Shown here: in pieces, positions 1 through 9,076 of the stretch
How positions within the stretch are numbered: the first letter of the stretch is position 1
Layout: every line of letters starts with the position of its first letter
Assembly (NCBI RefSeq): GCF_039544205.1
Contig: NZ_BAABLF010000027.1
Location: forward strand, 15,562-79,561
Direction of reading: 5' to 3'
Source: Ferrimonas gelatinilytica
GTDB lineage: Bacteria; Pseudomonadota; Gammaproteobacteria; Enterobacterales; Shewanellaceae
Length of the DNA: 64,000 nucleotides
Made by a program: the position numbers and the translations under genes
The notes under the pieces: model-generated
Seen by the model: the letters and a program-made list of their open reading frames with translations, nothing else
Told to the model about the DNA's origin: nothing
Databases searched by the model: none

Positions 1-2
1 TT

Positions 3-1679
3 GGCCCCTTGCTGGCACAGCTGGAGCCGGCCCAACGCATCACCCTGACGGAAGTGGCCGGTCGGCCCACATACAAGGTGGAGCACGAGCGACGGCTGTA
101 CGCCCATTTTGCCCAGAGCATTACCCTGATCGATGCCTATACGGGAGAGCCTTTCACTATCGACGCCCCCCTGGCCCGTACCCTGGCCAAAGAAAGCTAT
201 ACCGGTCCGGGGCAGATCATCGATGTGACTTTCTTCCAACACCCTCCCCGGGAGATGGCCAGGGAGCAAAACCCCGTATGGCGGGTCCAGTTAGCGGATG
301 ATCTCAATACCCGGGTTTACGTTGAGGCCCTCAGCGGACGCATTGCTGGACATAAAAACAAACACACTTATGAAGCCCAATGGATGTTCATGCTGCATTT
401 CATGGACTATCTGGGGCAAGGCAGCTTCAACAATCCCTTCATGTGGCTCTTTGGATTTATCGTGCTGTGGCTATCCGGCTCCGGCCTGTACTGGACCCTG
501 GTCAAAGTGCATGAAGGCGACTATCGCCTGTCGTTGGCCAAGCGCAGCCACGCTTTAACTCTGGTACAGGGTGACACTGAGCAGCGACTCGATGCACCGG
601 CCAATGCAAGCTTACTGAGCGTGCTGCAGAGCCAATCGATCCCAGTTCAGTCCGGTTGTGGTGGTGGAGGGAGTTGCGGGCTCTGTAAGGTTCGCCTCAG
701 TAACGACGTGAGAATCAAATCGGCCGAGCGGGCCCACCTTTCCGAGCAGGAGCAGGCCCAAGGGTATCGTCTAGCCTGCCAACATCGTTCCAATGAGACG
801 GACCGGCTCGAATTGTCAGGTGACAATCTACTGAAAACCCAGACTCTGACTCTGGTGGCAAGTCGTTTTCTGACTCCAGAGATCAAGGAACTGAGATTCA
901 AAGCCGAGTCTGCCCTGGCATACCGAGCTGGTGCTCATGTTCAATTCCTAATTCCCGCGGGCCGTGTGGCTTCCCACCCGGTTCCTGTACCGGAGGCCTT
1001 TGCCTGCCGATGGAAAAGCCAGTGCAAAGGCTTCTTCCCCCATGGGCCGATACAGCGCAGCTATTCCATCGCCAACACGGCGGATGAGTCAAAGGAATTG
1101 GTGTTTACGGTCAAGTTCCACAGAGCCCCCGGCGACCCATTCCCCCCTGGGATAGGTTCGGCTTACCTGTGTAACCTTCCTGTTGGAGCTAAGGTGCAAG
1201 CAAGCCTGCCCGTGGAGGAGTTTGGAGCCGCATTGGGTCAGCACGAGATGATCCTTATCGGTGCCGGCTCAGGGATTGCCCCCCTGCGCAGCCTGCTGAT
1301 GGAACGTATTGGGCAGAGAGACTGCACAAAGAGAATCAGCCTGTACTACGGCGCCCGGGAAGCCTGTGACCTGGTTTACGTTGATGAACTGCACCAGTTG
1401 GCGGAGCAACATAACCACTTCCGTTTCTATCCCTCCCTGTCACAACCCAATGATCAGTGGCAGGGCCACCGTGGCTATGCCCAGCACCACGCCTTCGACA
1501 ACCTGGACGAACACCAGATCAGGGAGGGGCAGTTCTATCTCTGTGGGCCAGCGGCAATGATGGCGCAGACCACCGAACGCTTGCGTGCATTGGGGGTGGC
1601 AGAGAGGCGTATTCACTCCACCCAATTTGGCCCCACAGTCGTCCGCGAGCAACCACTGTCCGCTGACAGTAGAGTTTGA
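3..1679 (+). CDS. PepSY-type membrane flavoprotein reductase with 2Fe-2S domain (5' end missing)
   Basis: The reading frame is open to the left edge, so the true start lies outside the window and about 559 residues are visible. Numbering from the TTG at position 9: a PepSY-like region fills the first 120 residues or so (HERRLYAHF, LSGRIAGHKNKHTYEAQW). One membrane segment follows at about 141-165. A plant-type 2Fe-2S ferredoxin motif has cysteines 217, 223, 226 and 257. The C-terminal half is a ferredoxin-NADP-reductase module with an FAD-binding RSYSIANT motif and a final FYLCGPAAMM nicotinamide-side motif. The second half resembles NqrF of the Na+-translocating NADH:quinone reductase, but no other nqr genes are nearby. 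It probably moves electrons from NAD(P)H across or along the inner membrane. The acceptor is unknown; metal or siderophore reduction is only a guess. The neighbours downstream are convergent copper genes. Confidence 0.85.
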   Translation, partial: GPLLAQLEPAQRITLTEVAGRPTYKVEHERRLYAHFAQSITLIDAYTGEPFTIDAPLARTLAKESYTGPGQIIDVTFFQHPPREMAREQNPVWRVQLADDLNTRVYVEALSGRIAGHKNKHTYEAQWMFMLHFMDYLGQGSFNNPFMWLFGFIVLWLSGSGLYWTLVKVHEGDYRLSLAKRSHALTLVQGDTEQRLDAPANASLLSVLQSQSIPVQSGCGGGGSCGLCKVRLSNDVRIKSAERAHLSEQEQAQGYRLACQHRSNETDRLELSGDNLLKTQTLTLVASRFLTPEIKELRFKAESALAYRAGAHVQFLIPAGRVASHPVPVPEAFACRWKSQCKGFFPHGPIQRSYSIANTADESKELVFTVKFHRAPGDPFPPGIGSAYLCNLPVGAKVQASLPVEEFGAALGQHEMILIGAGSGIAPLRSLLMERIGQRDCTKRISLYYGAREACDLVYVDELHQLAEQHNHFRFYPSLSQPNDQWQGHRGYAQHHAFDNLDEHQIREGQFYLCGPAAMMAQTTERLRALGVAERRIHSTQFGPTVVREQPLSADSRV

Positions 1680-1724
1680 TAAAAACGAGTCAGTCCTGCA
1701 CTTAAGACCGCCTGAGCAATGGAC

Positions 1725-2087
1725 TTACGTGCTTTGGTCAAGGACCAAAATCTGCCCTTTGTACATCTGCATCTGGCAGTGAAAGTCGTACTCACCCGGC
1801 GGCATGGCCGGTAACGGGATCGCTTTAGGGCGGTTCAGCGGTAGTGTTTCACTGATCTCCAACTGCGGAAACAGCACCGTTTCACTGCAGGGAGCCGGAT
1901 CCTTTCTCATAAAGAGGAGGGTGGCCGGTGCGCCGGCGGGCAGTTGGATCCGGGCAGGGTGATAAACCCCATTTTCTACCGTTATCGTCAACGCGTCCCC
2001 GCCGGTTTCCGCTTTCGGTTTGTAGAGCCAGAACCACCATAGGATCCCGGCGATCAAGGCCAGACCGGCGAGATTAATAAAGAGCAT
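1725..2087 (-). CDS. Membrane-anchored cupredoxin-domain protein
   Basis: A 120-residue protein with one N-terminal membrane helix (residues about 2-20, ending WWFWLYKPK) followed by a small beta-rich cupredoxin-like domain. Possible metal ligands are the Cys in DPAPCSET and the Cys/His/Met group in YDFHCQMQM near the C-terminus. A longer frame reaches back to 2156 inside copA. I chose the ATG at 2087 because an AGGAGAGG ribosome site lies just before it and the helix starts there. It sits 28 bp downstream of copA on the same strand, so the two are probably co-transcribed. It likely binds or relays copper at the outer face of the inner membrane, next to the exporter. The family assignment rests on fold-like features only and no precise homologue is recognised. 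Confidence 0.75.
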   Translation of the reverse strand: MLFINLAGLALIAGILWWFWLYKPKAETGGDALTITVENGVYHPARIQLPAGAPATLLFMRKDPAPCSETVLFPQLEISETLPLNRPKAIPLPAMPPGEYDFHCQMQMYKGQILVLDQST

Positions 2088-2115
2088 CTTCCTCTCCTGT
2101 AGCCGTCGAAAACGT

Positions 2116-4389
2116 TCAGTGCTCTTGAGCCTTGAACAGACGCAAACGGTTGGCATTGGTGACCACAGTCACCGATGAGAAGGCCATGGCCGCCCCGGCA
2201 ATCACCGGGCTGAGCAGCAGCCCCAAGAAGGGATACAAGATCCCTGCCGCGATAGGTATGCCGGCCACGTTGTAGATAAAGGCCCCAAACAGGTTCTGCT
2301 TAATATTGCGCAGGGTTGCACGACTAACCGCAATGGCATCGGCCAGGCCATGCAGGGAGCCTCGCATCAGTGTCACATCCGAACTTTCAATGGCGACATC
2401 GGTGCCGGTACCTATGGCAAAACCGACATTGGCCATCGCCAGCGCAGGAGCATCATTAATGCCATCGCCGGTCATGCCGACGATCTCTCCCTGTCCCTGC
2501 AGCTCCTGCACCTTGGCAGACTTGTCCTCCGGCATCACCTCGGCAAAATACTCCGTGATCCCCGCCTGCCGGGCCACCGCTTGCGCGGTGGCCCGATTGT
2601 CTCCGGTGAGCATGACAACGCGGATACCGCTTTGCTGCAAGCGTCGGATCGCCGCAACGGAATCGGCTTTGATGGGATCCGCCACGGCGATGATCGCCGC
2701 CAGTTTCTGATCGACAGCAAAGTAGATCGGCGTTTTTGCTTCGGCGGCGAGCCCCTGCCCCCGTTCAACGGCCCCCTCCAGGGCAATACCGCGATCTCGC
2801 ATCAGCCTTTCGTTGCCCAACAGCAGGGTCTTCCCCTCAACCTCGGCCTGCACCCCCTGTCCGGTGATGGCATCAAAGTGGGATACCTTGCCGGGCTCCA
2901 GGCCACTTTCCCGGGCGGAATCAAGGATAGCCAGGGCAAGAGGGTGTTCCGAGCCGCTTTCCAGGGTTGCCGCCAGCCGCAGCACCTGATCCTGCTCAAA
3001 GCCTTCGCTGGCCAGAATATCCGTGACTCTGGGCGCCCCCTGGGTGATGGTGCCGGTTTTATCCAGGATCATGGCAGTGATCTTGGCGGCGGTTTGCAGT
3101 GCGGCACCATTGCGGATCAGCACACCGGCTTCTGCTGCCTTGCCCACCCCCACCATAACCGACATCGGTGTGGCCAACCCCAGGGCACAGGGGCAGGCAA
3201 TGATCAGTACGGTGGTGGCGGAGACCATGGCGTAGGCAACGATGGGACTGGGGCCGAAGTTGAGCCAGAACAGGGCGCTGACAACGGCAATGATCATCAC
3301 GGTCGGGACAAAGTAGGCGGCGATCCGATCCGCCAGACGACCGATGGGCGGTTTAGAGTTTTGCGCCCGCTTAACCATCTGGATGATCTGCGCCAAGGCG
3401 GTATCTTTGCCAACCCGGGTAGCCCGAAACAGGACGGAACCGGTTTTGTTGATGCTCCCCGCCACCACATCATCACCGATCCCCTTTTCGACGGGCATCG
3501 GCTCACCGGTGAGCATGGATTCATCGATCGACGTGCCACCCTCCAGAATCTCGCCATCGACCGGTACTTTTTCTCCCGGTCGTACCCGCAGGATATCCCC
3601 CTGAAGCACCTGCTCTATGGGTATATCCCGCTCCTGGTGATCCCGGATCACCCGCGCCGTTTTCGGCGCAAGCCCGACCAGACGTTTGATCGCCGCGGAG
3701 GTTTTACCCCGCGCCTTCAGCTCCAGCGCCAGACCCAGGTTAATCAAACCAATGATCATGGCAGTGGCTTCGAAATAGACGTGGCGGGCCATCTCGGGTA
3801 CCGATTGAGGCACCAAAACGACCACCATGGAATAGAGCCACGCTGTCCCGGTGCCCAACGCGATCAGGGTATCCATATTGGCTGTGTGGTTGCGAAACGA
3901 TTGCCAGGCTCCCAGGTAGAAATGGCGTCCTGAGGTTGCCATAACCCCCAAGGTCAGAATGCCGACCAGCAACCAGGCAAGCTGAGCGCGGGGGGTGTTG
4001 ACCATCATATCGCCGCCGAACAGGCCATAGATCATCAAGGGCACACCCAGTGCCAGCGCAACAACCATCTCTCGCACCAGCTTTCGGTAGTAGGCCCGCT
4101 CAGTGACCTCCTTTTCGGTCAAAATGGCATCATCACCGTCCGCTTCGCTCACTCTGCCAGTGTAACCGGCCTGCTCGATGGCGCGGAGCAGCGCCTTCGG
4201 GGCCGCATAACCGGTCACGGTGACGGTGCGCTGGGCAAAGTTCATCTGTGCCGTCGCCACGCCAGGTACCGCCTGCAGTGCGGCTTCTATCTTGCCGACA
4301 CAGCTGGCGCAGCCCGCACCATCAATGAGCAGCTCAATGGACTCTTTGGGATGGGCGTCACCCTGAGCGCTCGCTTTCGGTTTTGTCAT
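2116..4389 (-). CDS. copA: Copper-exporting P1B-type ATPase CopA
   Basis: A 757-residue P-type ATPase that pumps Cu(I) out of the cytoplasm using ATP. It has one N-terminal heavy-metal domain with GAGCASC (Cys 27 and 30). The actuator TGEP is at 294-297, the ion-channel CPC at 399-401, the phosphorylated Asp of DKTGT at 443, SEHP at about 480, TGDN at about 595 and GDGINDAP at about 641. The YN pair (706-707) and the MxxSS of MAFSS (about 735) are copper-specific residues of helices 7 and 8. The frame extends upstream to 4458, but MTKPKASAQ at 4389 precedes the metal domain closely and gives a normal family length. Many family members carry two metal domains and this one has only one. The downstream cupredoxin gene supports a copper role. 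No CueR-type regulator is next to it. Confidence 0.95.
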   Translation of the reverse strand: MTKPKASAQGDAHPKESIELLIDGAGCASCVGKIEAALQAVPGVATAQMNFAQRTVTVTGYAAPKALLRAIEQAGYTGRVSEADGDDAILTEKEVTERAYYRKLVREMVVALALGVPLMIYGLFGGDMMVNTPRAQLAWLLVGILTLGVMATSGRHFYLGAWQSFRNHTANMDTLIALGTGTAWLYSMVVVLVPQSVPEMARHVYFEATAMIIGLINLGLALELKARGKTSAAIKRLVGLAPKTARVIRDHQERDIPIEQVLQGDILRVRPGEKVPVDGEILEGGTSIDESMLTGEPMPVEKGIGDDVVAGSINKTGSVLFRATRVGKDTALAQIIQMVKRAQNSKPPIGRLADRIAAYFVPTVMIIAVVSALFWLNFGPSPIVAYAMVSATTVLIIACPCALGLATPMSVMVGVGKAAEAGVLIRNGAALQTAAKITAMILDKTGTITQGAPRVTDILASEGFEQDQVLRLAATLESGSEHPLALAILDSARESGLEPGKVSHFDAITGQGVQAEVEGKTLLLGNERLMRDRGIALEGAVERGQGLAAEAKTPIYFAVDQKLAAIIAVADPIKADSVAAIRRLQQSGIRVVMLTGDNRATAQAVARQAGITEYFAEVMPEDKSAKVQELQGQGEIVGMTGDGINDAPALAMANVGFAIGTGTDVAIESSDVTLMRGSLHGLADAIAVSRATLRNIKQNLFGAFIYNVAGIPIAAGILYPFLGLLLSPVIAGAAMAFSSVTVVTNANRLRLFKAQEH

Positions 4390-4476
4390 TATGATCCCCG
4401 TGTGAGGGTTGCACGCTACAGCGACCGGACCGGCCTTGATGCATGACCATCGGGACAATGGATGAGCCAGAAGCGA

Positions 4477-4529
4477 CTACTTTAACGTGGCTTCGCTTAC
4501 GGCTACCTTAACGCGGCTTCGCTTGTTGG
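4477..4529. repeat. Imperfect 26-bp tandem direct repeat
   Basis: Two adjacent units, 4477-4502 and 4503-4529, both read CTAC(T/C)TTAACG(T/C)GGCTTCGCTT with a diverged tail. A third fragment (GGCTTCGCTCGACTCACG) follows directly. It lies upstream of copA, outside any gene. Function unknown. Confidence 0.8.
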
Positions 4530-4655
4530 CTTCGCTCGACTCACGATCGTCCCCTTACAGTAAGGTCTAGCAGAAAGCGAAGGGCATCCCATTACATCGC
4601 CCGCCCAGTGAAACGCCAGAGCACACCAATCCTCATATAGGCTCGGTTTAACGGT

Positions 4656-4701
4656 ATCAAAAAACAAAAACCTCCTGCTGGCGTGACACCAGCAGGAGGT
4701 T
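4656..4701 (-). terminator. Rho-independent terminator of glmS
   Basis: A 13-bp perfect stem (4669-4681 with 4689-4701, AACCTCCTGCTGG arm) with a 7-base loop. On the minus strand it is followed by a T-rich run corresponding to the A-run at 4659-4668. It lies about 50 bases after the glmS stop. Confidence 0.93.
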
Positions 4702-4751
4702 ATAGGACGACGACGCGATAGAGTCCGTACTGCCCTGGCCTCAGGGCACTT

Positions 4752-6584
4752 TTACTCCACGGTAACGGACTTGGCCAGGTTACGCGGCTGGTCCACATCG
4801 GTGCCCTTGATCAGCGCCACGTAGTAGGAGAGCAGCTGCAGTGGCAGGGTGTAGATGATGGGAGCGATAAACTCATCGCAGTGGGGAACGTTGATCACCT
4901 TCATGGTGTCGTCGCTTTCGAACTTGGCATCCACGTCGGCGAACACGTACATCAACCCGCCCCGGGCCCGCACCTCCTCCACGTTGGAGTGCAGCTTCTC
5001 CAGCAGCTCGTTGTTCGGCGCCACCACGATCACCGGCATATCCGCGTCGATCAGCGCCAGCGGGCCATGCTTGAGCTCCCCGGAGGCGTAGGCTTCGGCA
5101 TGGATGTAGGAGATCTCCTTGAGCTTCAGCGCCCCCTCCATGGCAATGGGGTACTGGTCCCCACGTCCCAGGAACAGAGCGTGGTGCTTGTCGGCAAAAT
5201 CCTCTGCCAACGCTTCGATGGCATCGTTCAGACCCAGGGCCTGCTCCACCTTGCTCGGCAACTGCTGCAGACTGGAAACCAGGGCCATCACAGTCTCATC
5301 ACTCATGCCATTGTGGATGCCGATGGCGCCAGTCAACATCGCCAGGGCCGCCAGCTGAACGGTAAAGGCCTTGGTGGAGGCCACGCCGATCTCCGCGCCG
5401 GCTTTCATCATGTAAGCCATGTCCGACTCGCGCACCAGGGAGGAGCCGGGCACGTTACAGATGGTCAGGCTGGCCATGTAGCCCATATCCTTGGCTAGGC
5501 GCAGGGCCGCCAGGGTATCGGCGGTCTCACCTGACTGGGAGATAGTGACAATCAGGCTGTCCGGGAACACATGGGACTTGCGGTAACGGAACTCGGAGGC
5601 GATCTCCACGTTACAGGAGACGCCGGCATGCTGCTCCAGCCAGTAACGGGCCACCATACCCGCGTGGTAACTGGTGCCACAGGCGATGATCTGCACATGC
5701 TTGACCTTGGACAGCAGTTCGGCGGCGTTGTCACCGAAGGCTTCCGGCACCACTTTCCCGCCCGCGAGACGCCCATCCAGGGTGCGCTGAAGGGCCAGCG
5801 GCTGCTCGTAGATCTCCTTCATCATGTAGTGGCGGAATTCGCCCTTGTCACCAACATCGTGGCTCACCTCGGACTCCTTCACTTCCCGCTCGACCGGGTT
5901 ACCATCGATGTCGAAGATGTTCACCTCGCGGCGGGTGATCTCCGCCACGTCGCCCTCTTCAAGGAAGGCAAAACGGCGGGTTACCGGGAGCAGGGCCAGC
6001 TGGTCGGAGGCAACGAAATGCTCCCCGACGCCGTAGCCCACCACCAGCGGGCTGCCGGAGCGGGCGACGATCATCCGTTCCGGCTGGGTACGATCCACCA
6101 CCACGGTGCCGTAGGCGCCTTCCAGCTGTTTCACGGTGGCCTGAACCGCCGCCAGCAGGCTTTTCGCCGATTGCAGTTCGTGATGAACTAAGTGAGCAAT
6201 CACTTCCGTGTCGGTATCTGACGTGAATACATATCCCATTCCCTTGAGGCGCTGACGCAGCTCACCGTGGTTCTCGATGATGCCGTTGTGCACCACGGCA
6301 ATCTGATCCCGGGACTGATGGGGGTGGGCATTACGCTCGGAGGGCTCACCATGGGTCGCCCAGCGGGTGTGGGCGATGCCGGTGCCACCGGCTAGGGGAC
6401 TCTGCACCAGCGCATCGTCCAGGGCCTGAACCTTGCCCACCCGGCGCAGGCGGCCCAGCTCACCCGCTTGGTTGAGGATCGCCACCCCGGCCGAGTCATA
6501 GCCCCGGTACTCCAGGCGTTTCAGCCCCTCGACCAGGATCTCCGCCACGTCACGCTGCGCTACCGCGCCCACAATGCCACACAT
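4752..6584 (-). CDS. glmS: Glutamine--fructose-6-phosphate aminotransferase GlmS
   Basis: 610 residues, the usual family length. It makes glucosamine-6-phosphate from fructose-6-phosphate and glutamine, the first committed step to UDP-GlcNAc for peptidoglycan and lipopolysaccharide. The start MCGIVGAV puts the glutaminase nucleophile at Cys2. HNGIIENH belongs to the amidotransferase domain (about 1-240). Two SIS sugar-isomerase domains follow, with ACGTSYHAG and SQSGETADT in the first. The C-terminal tail DQPRNLAKSVTVE is the conserved closing loop. It lies 14 bp downstream of a DeoR-family regulator on the same strand and ends in a strong terminator. glmU, the next pathway enzyme encoded here, is just upstream on the same strand with its own terminator. 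Confidence 0.98.
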   Translation of the reverse strand: MCGIVGAVAQRDVAEILVEGLKRLEYRGYDSAGVAILNQAGELGRLRRVGKVQALDDALVQSPLAGGTGIAHTRWATHGEPSERNAHPHQSRDQIAVVHNGIIENHGELRQRLKGMGYVFTSDTDTEVIAHLVHHELQSAKSLLAAVQATVKQLEGAYGTVVVDRTQPERMIVARSGSPLVVGYGVGEHFVASDQLALLPVTRRFAFLEEGDVAEITRREVNIFDIDGNPVEREVKESEVSHDVGDKGEFRHYMMKEIYEQPLALQRTLDGRLAGGKVVPEAFGDNAAELLSKVKHVQIIACGTSYHAGMVARYWLEQHAGVSCNVEIASEFRYRKSHVFPDSLIVTISQSGETADTLAALRLAKDMGYMASLTICNVPGSSLVRESDMAYMMKAGAEIGVASTKAFTVQLAALAMLTGAIGIHNGMSDETVMALVSSLQQLPSKVEQALGLNDAIEALAEDFADKHHALFLGRGDQYPIAMEGALKLKEISYIHAEAYASGELKHGPLALIDADMPVIVVAPNNELLEKLHSNVEEVRARGGLMYVFADVDAKFESDDTMKVINVPHCDEFIAPIIYTLPLQLLSYYVALIKGTDVDQPRNLAKSVTVE

Positions 6585-6598
6585 AGGTCTAACTCCAA

Positions 6599-7375
6599 TT
6601 ACTGATTCGTGTTGGGCGCGCAGATCACCTGCACACCCTGAGATTCGATTTGTTGCCGAGCGGCCTCATTGAGCCGCTCATCGGTGATCACCCGGGTGAT
6701 CTGTTGCCAGGGCAGTTCCAGGTTGGGAATACGGCGGCCGATCTTGTCGGACTCCACCATGACATTCACTTCCCGGGCAGTCTCTGCCATCACCCGCGAC
6801 AGCCCCACCAGTTCATTGAAGGTGGTGGTGCCCCGGGCCACGTCGATGCCATCGGCACCGATAAAAAGCTGATCGAAATCGTAGGAACGCAGAACCTGCT
6901 CCGCCACCTGGCCCTGGAAGGACTCGGAGTGGGGATCCCAGGTACCACCGGTCATCAAAATAGTCGGCTCCGGCTCCAGCGCGCGCAGCGCCTCTGCGCC
7001 GTTCAGGGAGTTGGTCATCACCACCAAACCACGTTTACTGCCGAGCTCCGGCACCAGGGCGCCGGTGGTACGACCGCTGTCGATGATGATGCGCTGGTGA
7101 TCCCGGATCAGTGCCGCCGCAGCGAGCCCTATCGCCCGCTTGTAGGGTGACAGCCGGTGGGCAGGATCGTCACCGATCACCTCCTGGGGCATCGCCACCG
7201 CACCGCCGTACCGCCGAAGCAGCAAGCCGCTGGCCTCCAGCGCCGCCAGATCCTTGCGGATGGTCACCTCGGAGGTGGCAAACTGGCGCGCCAACTCATC
7301 CACACTGATCTCCCGCTGCTCATTAACGAGGGAGACGATATGGTGACGCCGCTGCTGGGTATTACGTTTCGACAT
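6599..7375 (-). CDS. DeoR/GlpR-family transcriptional regulator linked to glmS
   Basis: 258 residues. The N-terminal winged helix-turn-helix (about 1-60) has the family pattern ISVDELARQFATSEVTIRKDL, followed by LLRRYGGAV. The C-terminal half is the sugar-phosphate sensor domain, with IDSGRTTGAL in place of the usual DSGTT-type loop. DeoR-family proteins are usually repressors released by a phosphorylated sugar. Because it lies 14 bp before glmS in the same direction, I infer that it controls glmS, and possibly itself, in response to an amino-sugar phosphate. A perfect dyad 24-36 bases before the start codon (7399-7411) could be its operator. The exact ligand cannot be read from the sequence. 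Confidence 0.9.
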   Translation of the reverse strand: MSKRNTQQRRHHIVSLVNEQREISVDELARQFATSEVTIRKDLAALEASGLLLRRYGGAVAMPQEVIGDDPAHRLSPYKRAIGLAAAALIRDHQRIIIDSGRTTGALVPELGSKRGLVVMTNSLNGAEALRALEPEPTILMTGGTWDPHSESFQGQVAEQVLRSYDFDQLFIGADGIDVARGTTTFNELVGLSRVMAETAREVNVMVESDKIGRRIPNLELPWQQITRVITDERLNEAARQQIESQGVQVICAPNTNQ

Positions 7376-7398
7376 GATCTTTTGAACGCAACTTTAAG

Positions 7399-7411
7399 TT
7401 TCGATTCGAAA
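7399..7411. promoter_or_regulatory. Candidate DeoR-type operator
   Basis: Perfect inverted repeat TTTCGA-T-TCGAAA, 24-36 bases upstream of the regulator's start codon. DeoR/GlpR-family sites commonly contain TTCG/CGAA half-sites. The position suits autorepression of the regulator-glmS operon. Inference only. Confidence 0.45.
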
Positions 7412-7556
7412 GCTCGACAGTATAAAAACAAAAGCACGGAGATCAAGGGGCCATCTCTCAGATTGCCGTAAGAGAGCAGCAGAGTCTCTGCGGAGCCGCC
7501 AGTTATGGCGCCCAGCGGTACTGAGCACCGGCCCTCGCAACATCCACTCCTAGACG

Positions 7557-7588
7557 AAAAAAAGGGGAAGAGCAGTGCTCTTCCCCTT
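7557..7588 (-). terminator. Rho-independent terminator of glmU
   Basis: Perfect 12-bp stem AAGGGGAAGAGC (7562-7573) with GCTCTTCCCCTT (7577-7588) and a 3-base loop. The A-run at 7557-7563 gives the U-tract on the minus strand. Confidence 0.93.
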
Positions 7589-7622
7589 CAGGGTGTTCCC
7601 TCTTACTCTCGGTGGACTCCGC

Positions 7623-8981
7623 TCAGGAGCGCTTTTTCACCGGACGCTGCCAGTTGGCCAGGTGCTTCTGCTTGGTTCGGGTCAGCACCAACTCCCCTTC
7701 GGCCACGTTCTTGGTGATGGTGGACCCAGCGGCAATGGTAGCGCCCCTGGCGATGGTCACCGGCGCCACCAGTTGCGTGTCTGAGCCGACAAAGACGTCG
7801 TCCTCGATCACCGTCAGGTGCTTGTTGGCCCCGTCGTAGTTGCAGGTGATGGTGCCGGCCCCGATATTCACCTTGCTGCCCACCTCGGCATCACCGATGT
7901 AGGCCAGGTGGTTGGCCTTGGAGCCTTTGCCCAGTCGGGCTTTCTTCATCTCGACAAAGTTGCCGATATGGCTGTCTTCCACCAGTTCAGCTCCGGGACG
8001 CAGACGGGCGAAGGGCCCGGCGGTACAGAGTTCACCCACACGCGCCCCCTCGACGATGGTGTAGGGCTTGAGCACGCTGCCGCGACCAATGTGGCAATCC
8101 TTGAGCTGGCAGCCGGCACCTATCTGAACATCATCCTCGATGGTTACCGTTCCCTCGATGACCACGTTGGCATCAATGATGATATCCGAGCCGACTGTCA
8201 CCTCACCGCGCAGATCGAAACGGCTTGGGTCCAGCAGGGTCACCCCTGCGAGCATCAACCGCTCCGCGGCCCGGGCCTGGTAAGCACGCTCCAGGGCCGC
8301 CAACTGCAGCCGGTTGTTGGCCCCCTCCACCTCGATGGCGGTATCCGGATGGGCAGTCTCGACACCGCCCGCCTGGGCGGCCATGGCGATCACATCGGTG
8401 AGGTAGTACTCCCCCTGGGCATTATCATTGGAGAGGCTGGCCAACCAGCTTTTCAACGCCTTGCCCGGGGCCACCAGGATACCGGTATTCACCTCGGTGA
8501 TTGCCAACTGTGAGGCACTGGCATCTTTCTGCTCGACAATGGCGGTAACCCGGCCATGCTCCCGAACGATACGGCCGTAGCCAGTGGGGTTATCCAGTTC
8601 CACGGACAGCAGGCCGATACCATCGTCCGGCTGTACCGCCAGCAGACGCTGCAGGGTTTCGGTCTGGATCAGCGGCACATCGCCGTAAAGCACCAGGACG
8701 GTACTGTCATCATCCCAATCCGCCATATTCACCGCGTGTCCCGTCCCCAGCTGCTTCGCCTGCAGGGCCCAGGTGACGGCGTTATGTCCCAGCGCAGCCT
8801 GCAGCTGCTCCGCTCCGTGCCCGTAGACCAGGTGAGTGCGATGCGGGTTGAGGGGTGCGGCAGCGTCGATGGCGTGTTGCACCATCGGCTTGCCGGCGAT
8901 GGGGTGCAGGACTTTTGGCAGCTTGGACTTCATCCGGGTGCCCATGCCGGCAGCAAGGATCACGACTTCCAGTTTTTGCAT
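7623..8981 (-). CDS. glmU: Bifunctional UDP-N-acetylglucosamine pyrophosphorylase / glucosamine-1-P acetyltransferase GlmU
   Basis: 452 residues, close to the usual 456. The N-terminal uridyltransferase carries LAAGMGTRMKSKLPKVLHP (about 8-26) with the nucleotide-binding GxGTRM loop, and YGDVPL further on. The C-terminal left-handed beta-helix acetyltransferase shows repeated hexapeptides (VTIEDDVQIGAGCQL) and the motif VNIGAGTITCNYDGANKH. It performs the last two steps to UDP-GlcNAc in the cytoplasm. It is divergent from a DMT transporter gene starting at 9077, which leaves 95 bp for both promoters. In many gammaproteobacteria glmU sits between the atp operon and glmS, as here. Confidence 0.98.
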   Translation of the reverse strand: MQKLEVVILAAGMGTRMKSKLPKVLHPIAGKPMVQHAIDAAAPLNPHRTHLVYGHGAEQLQAALGHNAVTWALQAKQLGTGHAVNMADWDDDSTVLVLYGDVPLIQTETLQRLLAVQPDDGIGLLSVELDNPTGYGRIVREHGRVTAIVEQKDASASQLAITEVNTGILVAPGKALKSWLASLSNDNAQGEYYLTDVIAMAAQAGGVETAHPDTAIEVEGANNRLQLAALERAYQARAAERLMLAGVTLLDPSRFDLRGEVTVGSDIIIDANVVIEGTVTIEDDVQIGAGCQLKDCHIGRGSVLKPYTIVEGARVGELCTAGPFARLRPGAELVEDSHIGNFVEMKKARLGKGSKANHLAYIGDAEVGSKVNIGAGTITCNYDGANKHLTVIEDDVFVGSDTQLVAPVTIARGATIAAGSTITKNVAEGELVLTRTKQKHLANWQRPVKKRS

Positions 8982-9076
8982 AAGGGGTTCGCGCGGTTAC
9001 AGTGAAATTAAGCCGGCTATTATAGCTGCGGCGACGGCAAAAAAATAACCGTAACCCCTCAATATCAAGGAGTGCG

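Larger units (their letters stand above)
4390..4751. other. Intergenic region between copA and glmS
   Basis: About 360 bases without a protein gene. It holds, from left to right, the short upstream region of copA, a 26-base tandem repeat pair (4477-4529), a stretch with no visible signal, and the glmS terminator hairpin (4656-4701). I saw no convincing CueR-type dyad in front of copA. Confidence 0.7.

Noticed and set aside
2350..3933. A 527-codon open frame on the plus strand opposite copA
   Set aside because: It is the reverse-strand shadow of copA in GC-rich codons; no motifs and no ribosome site.
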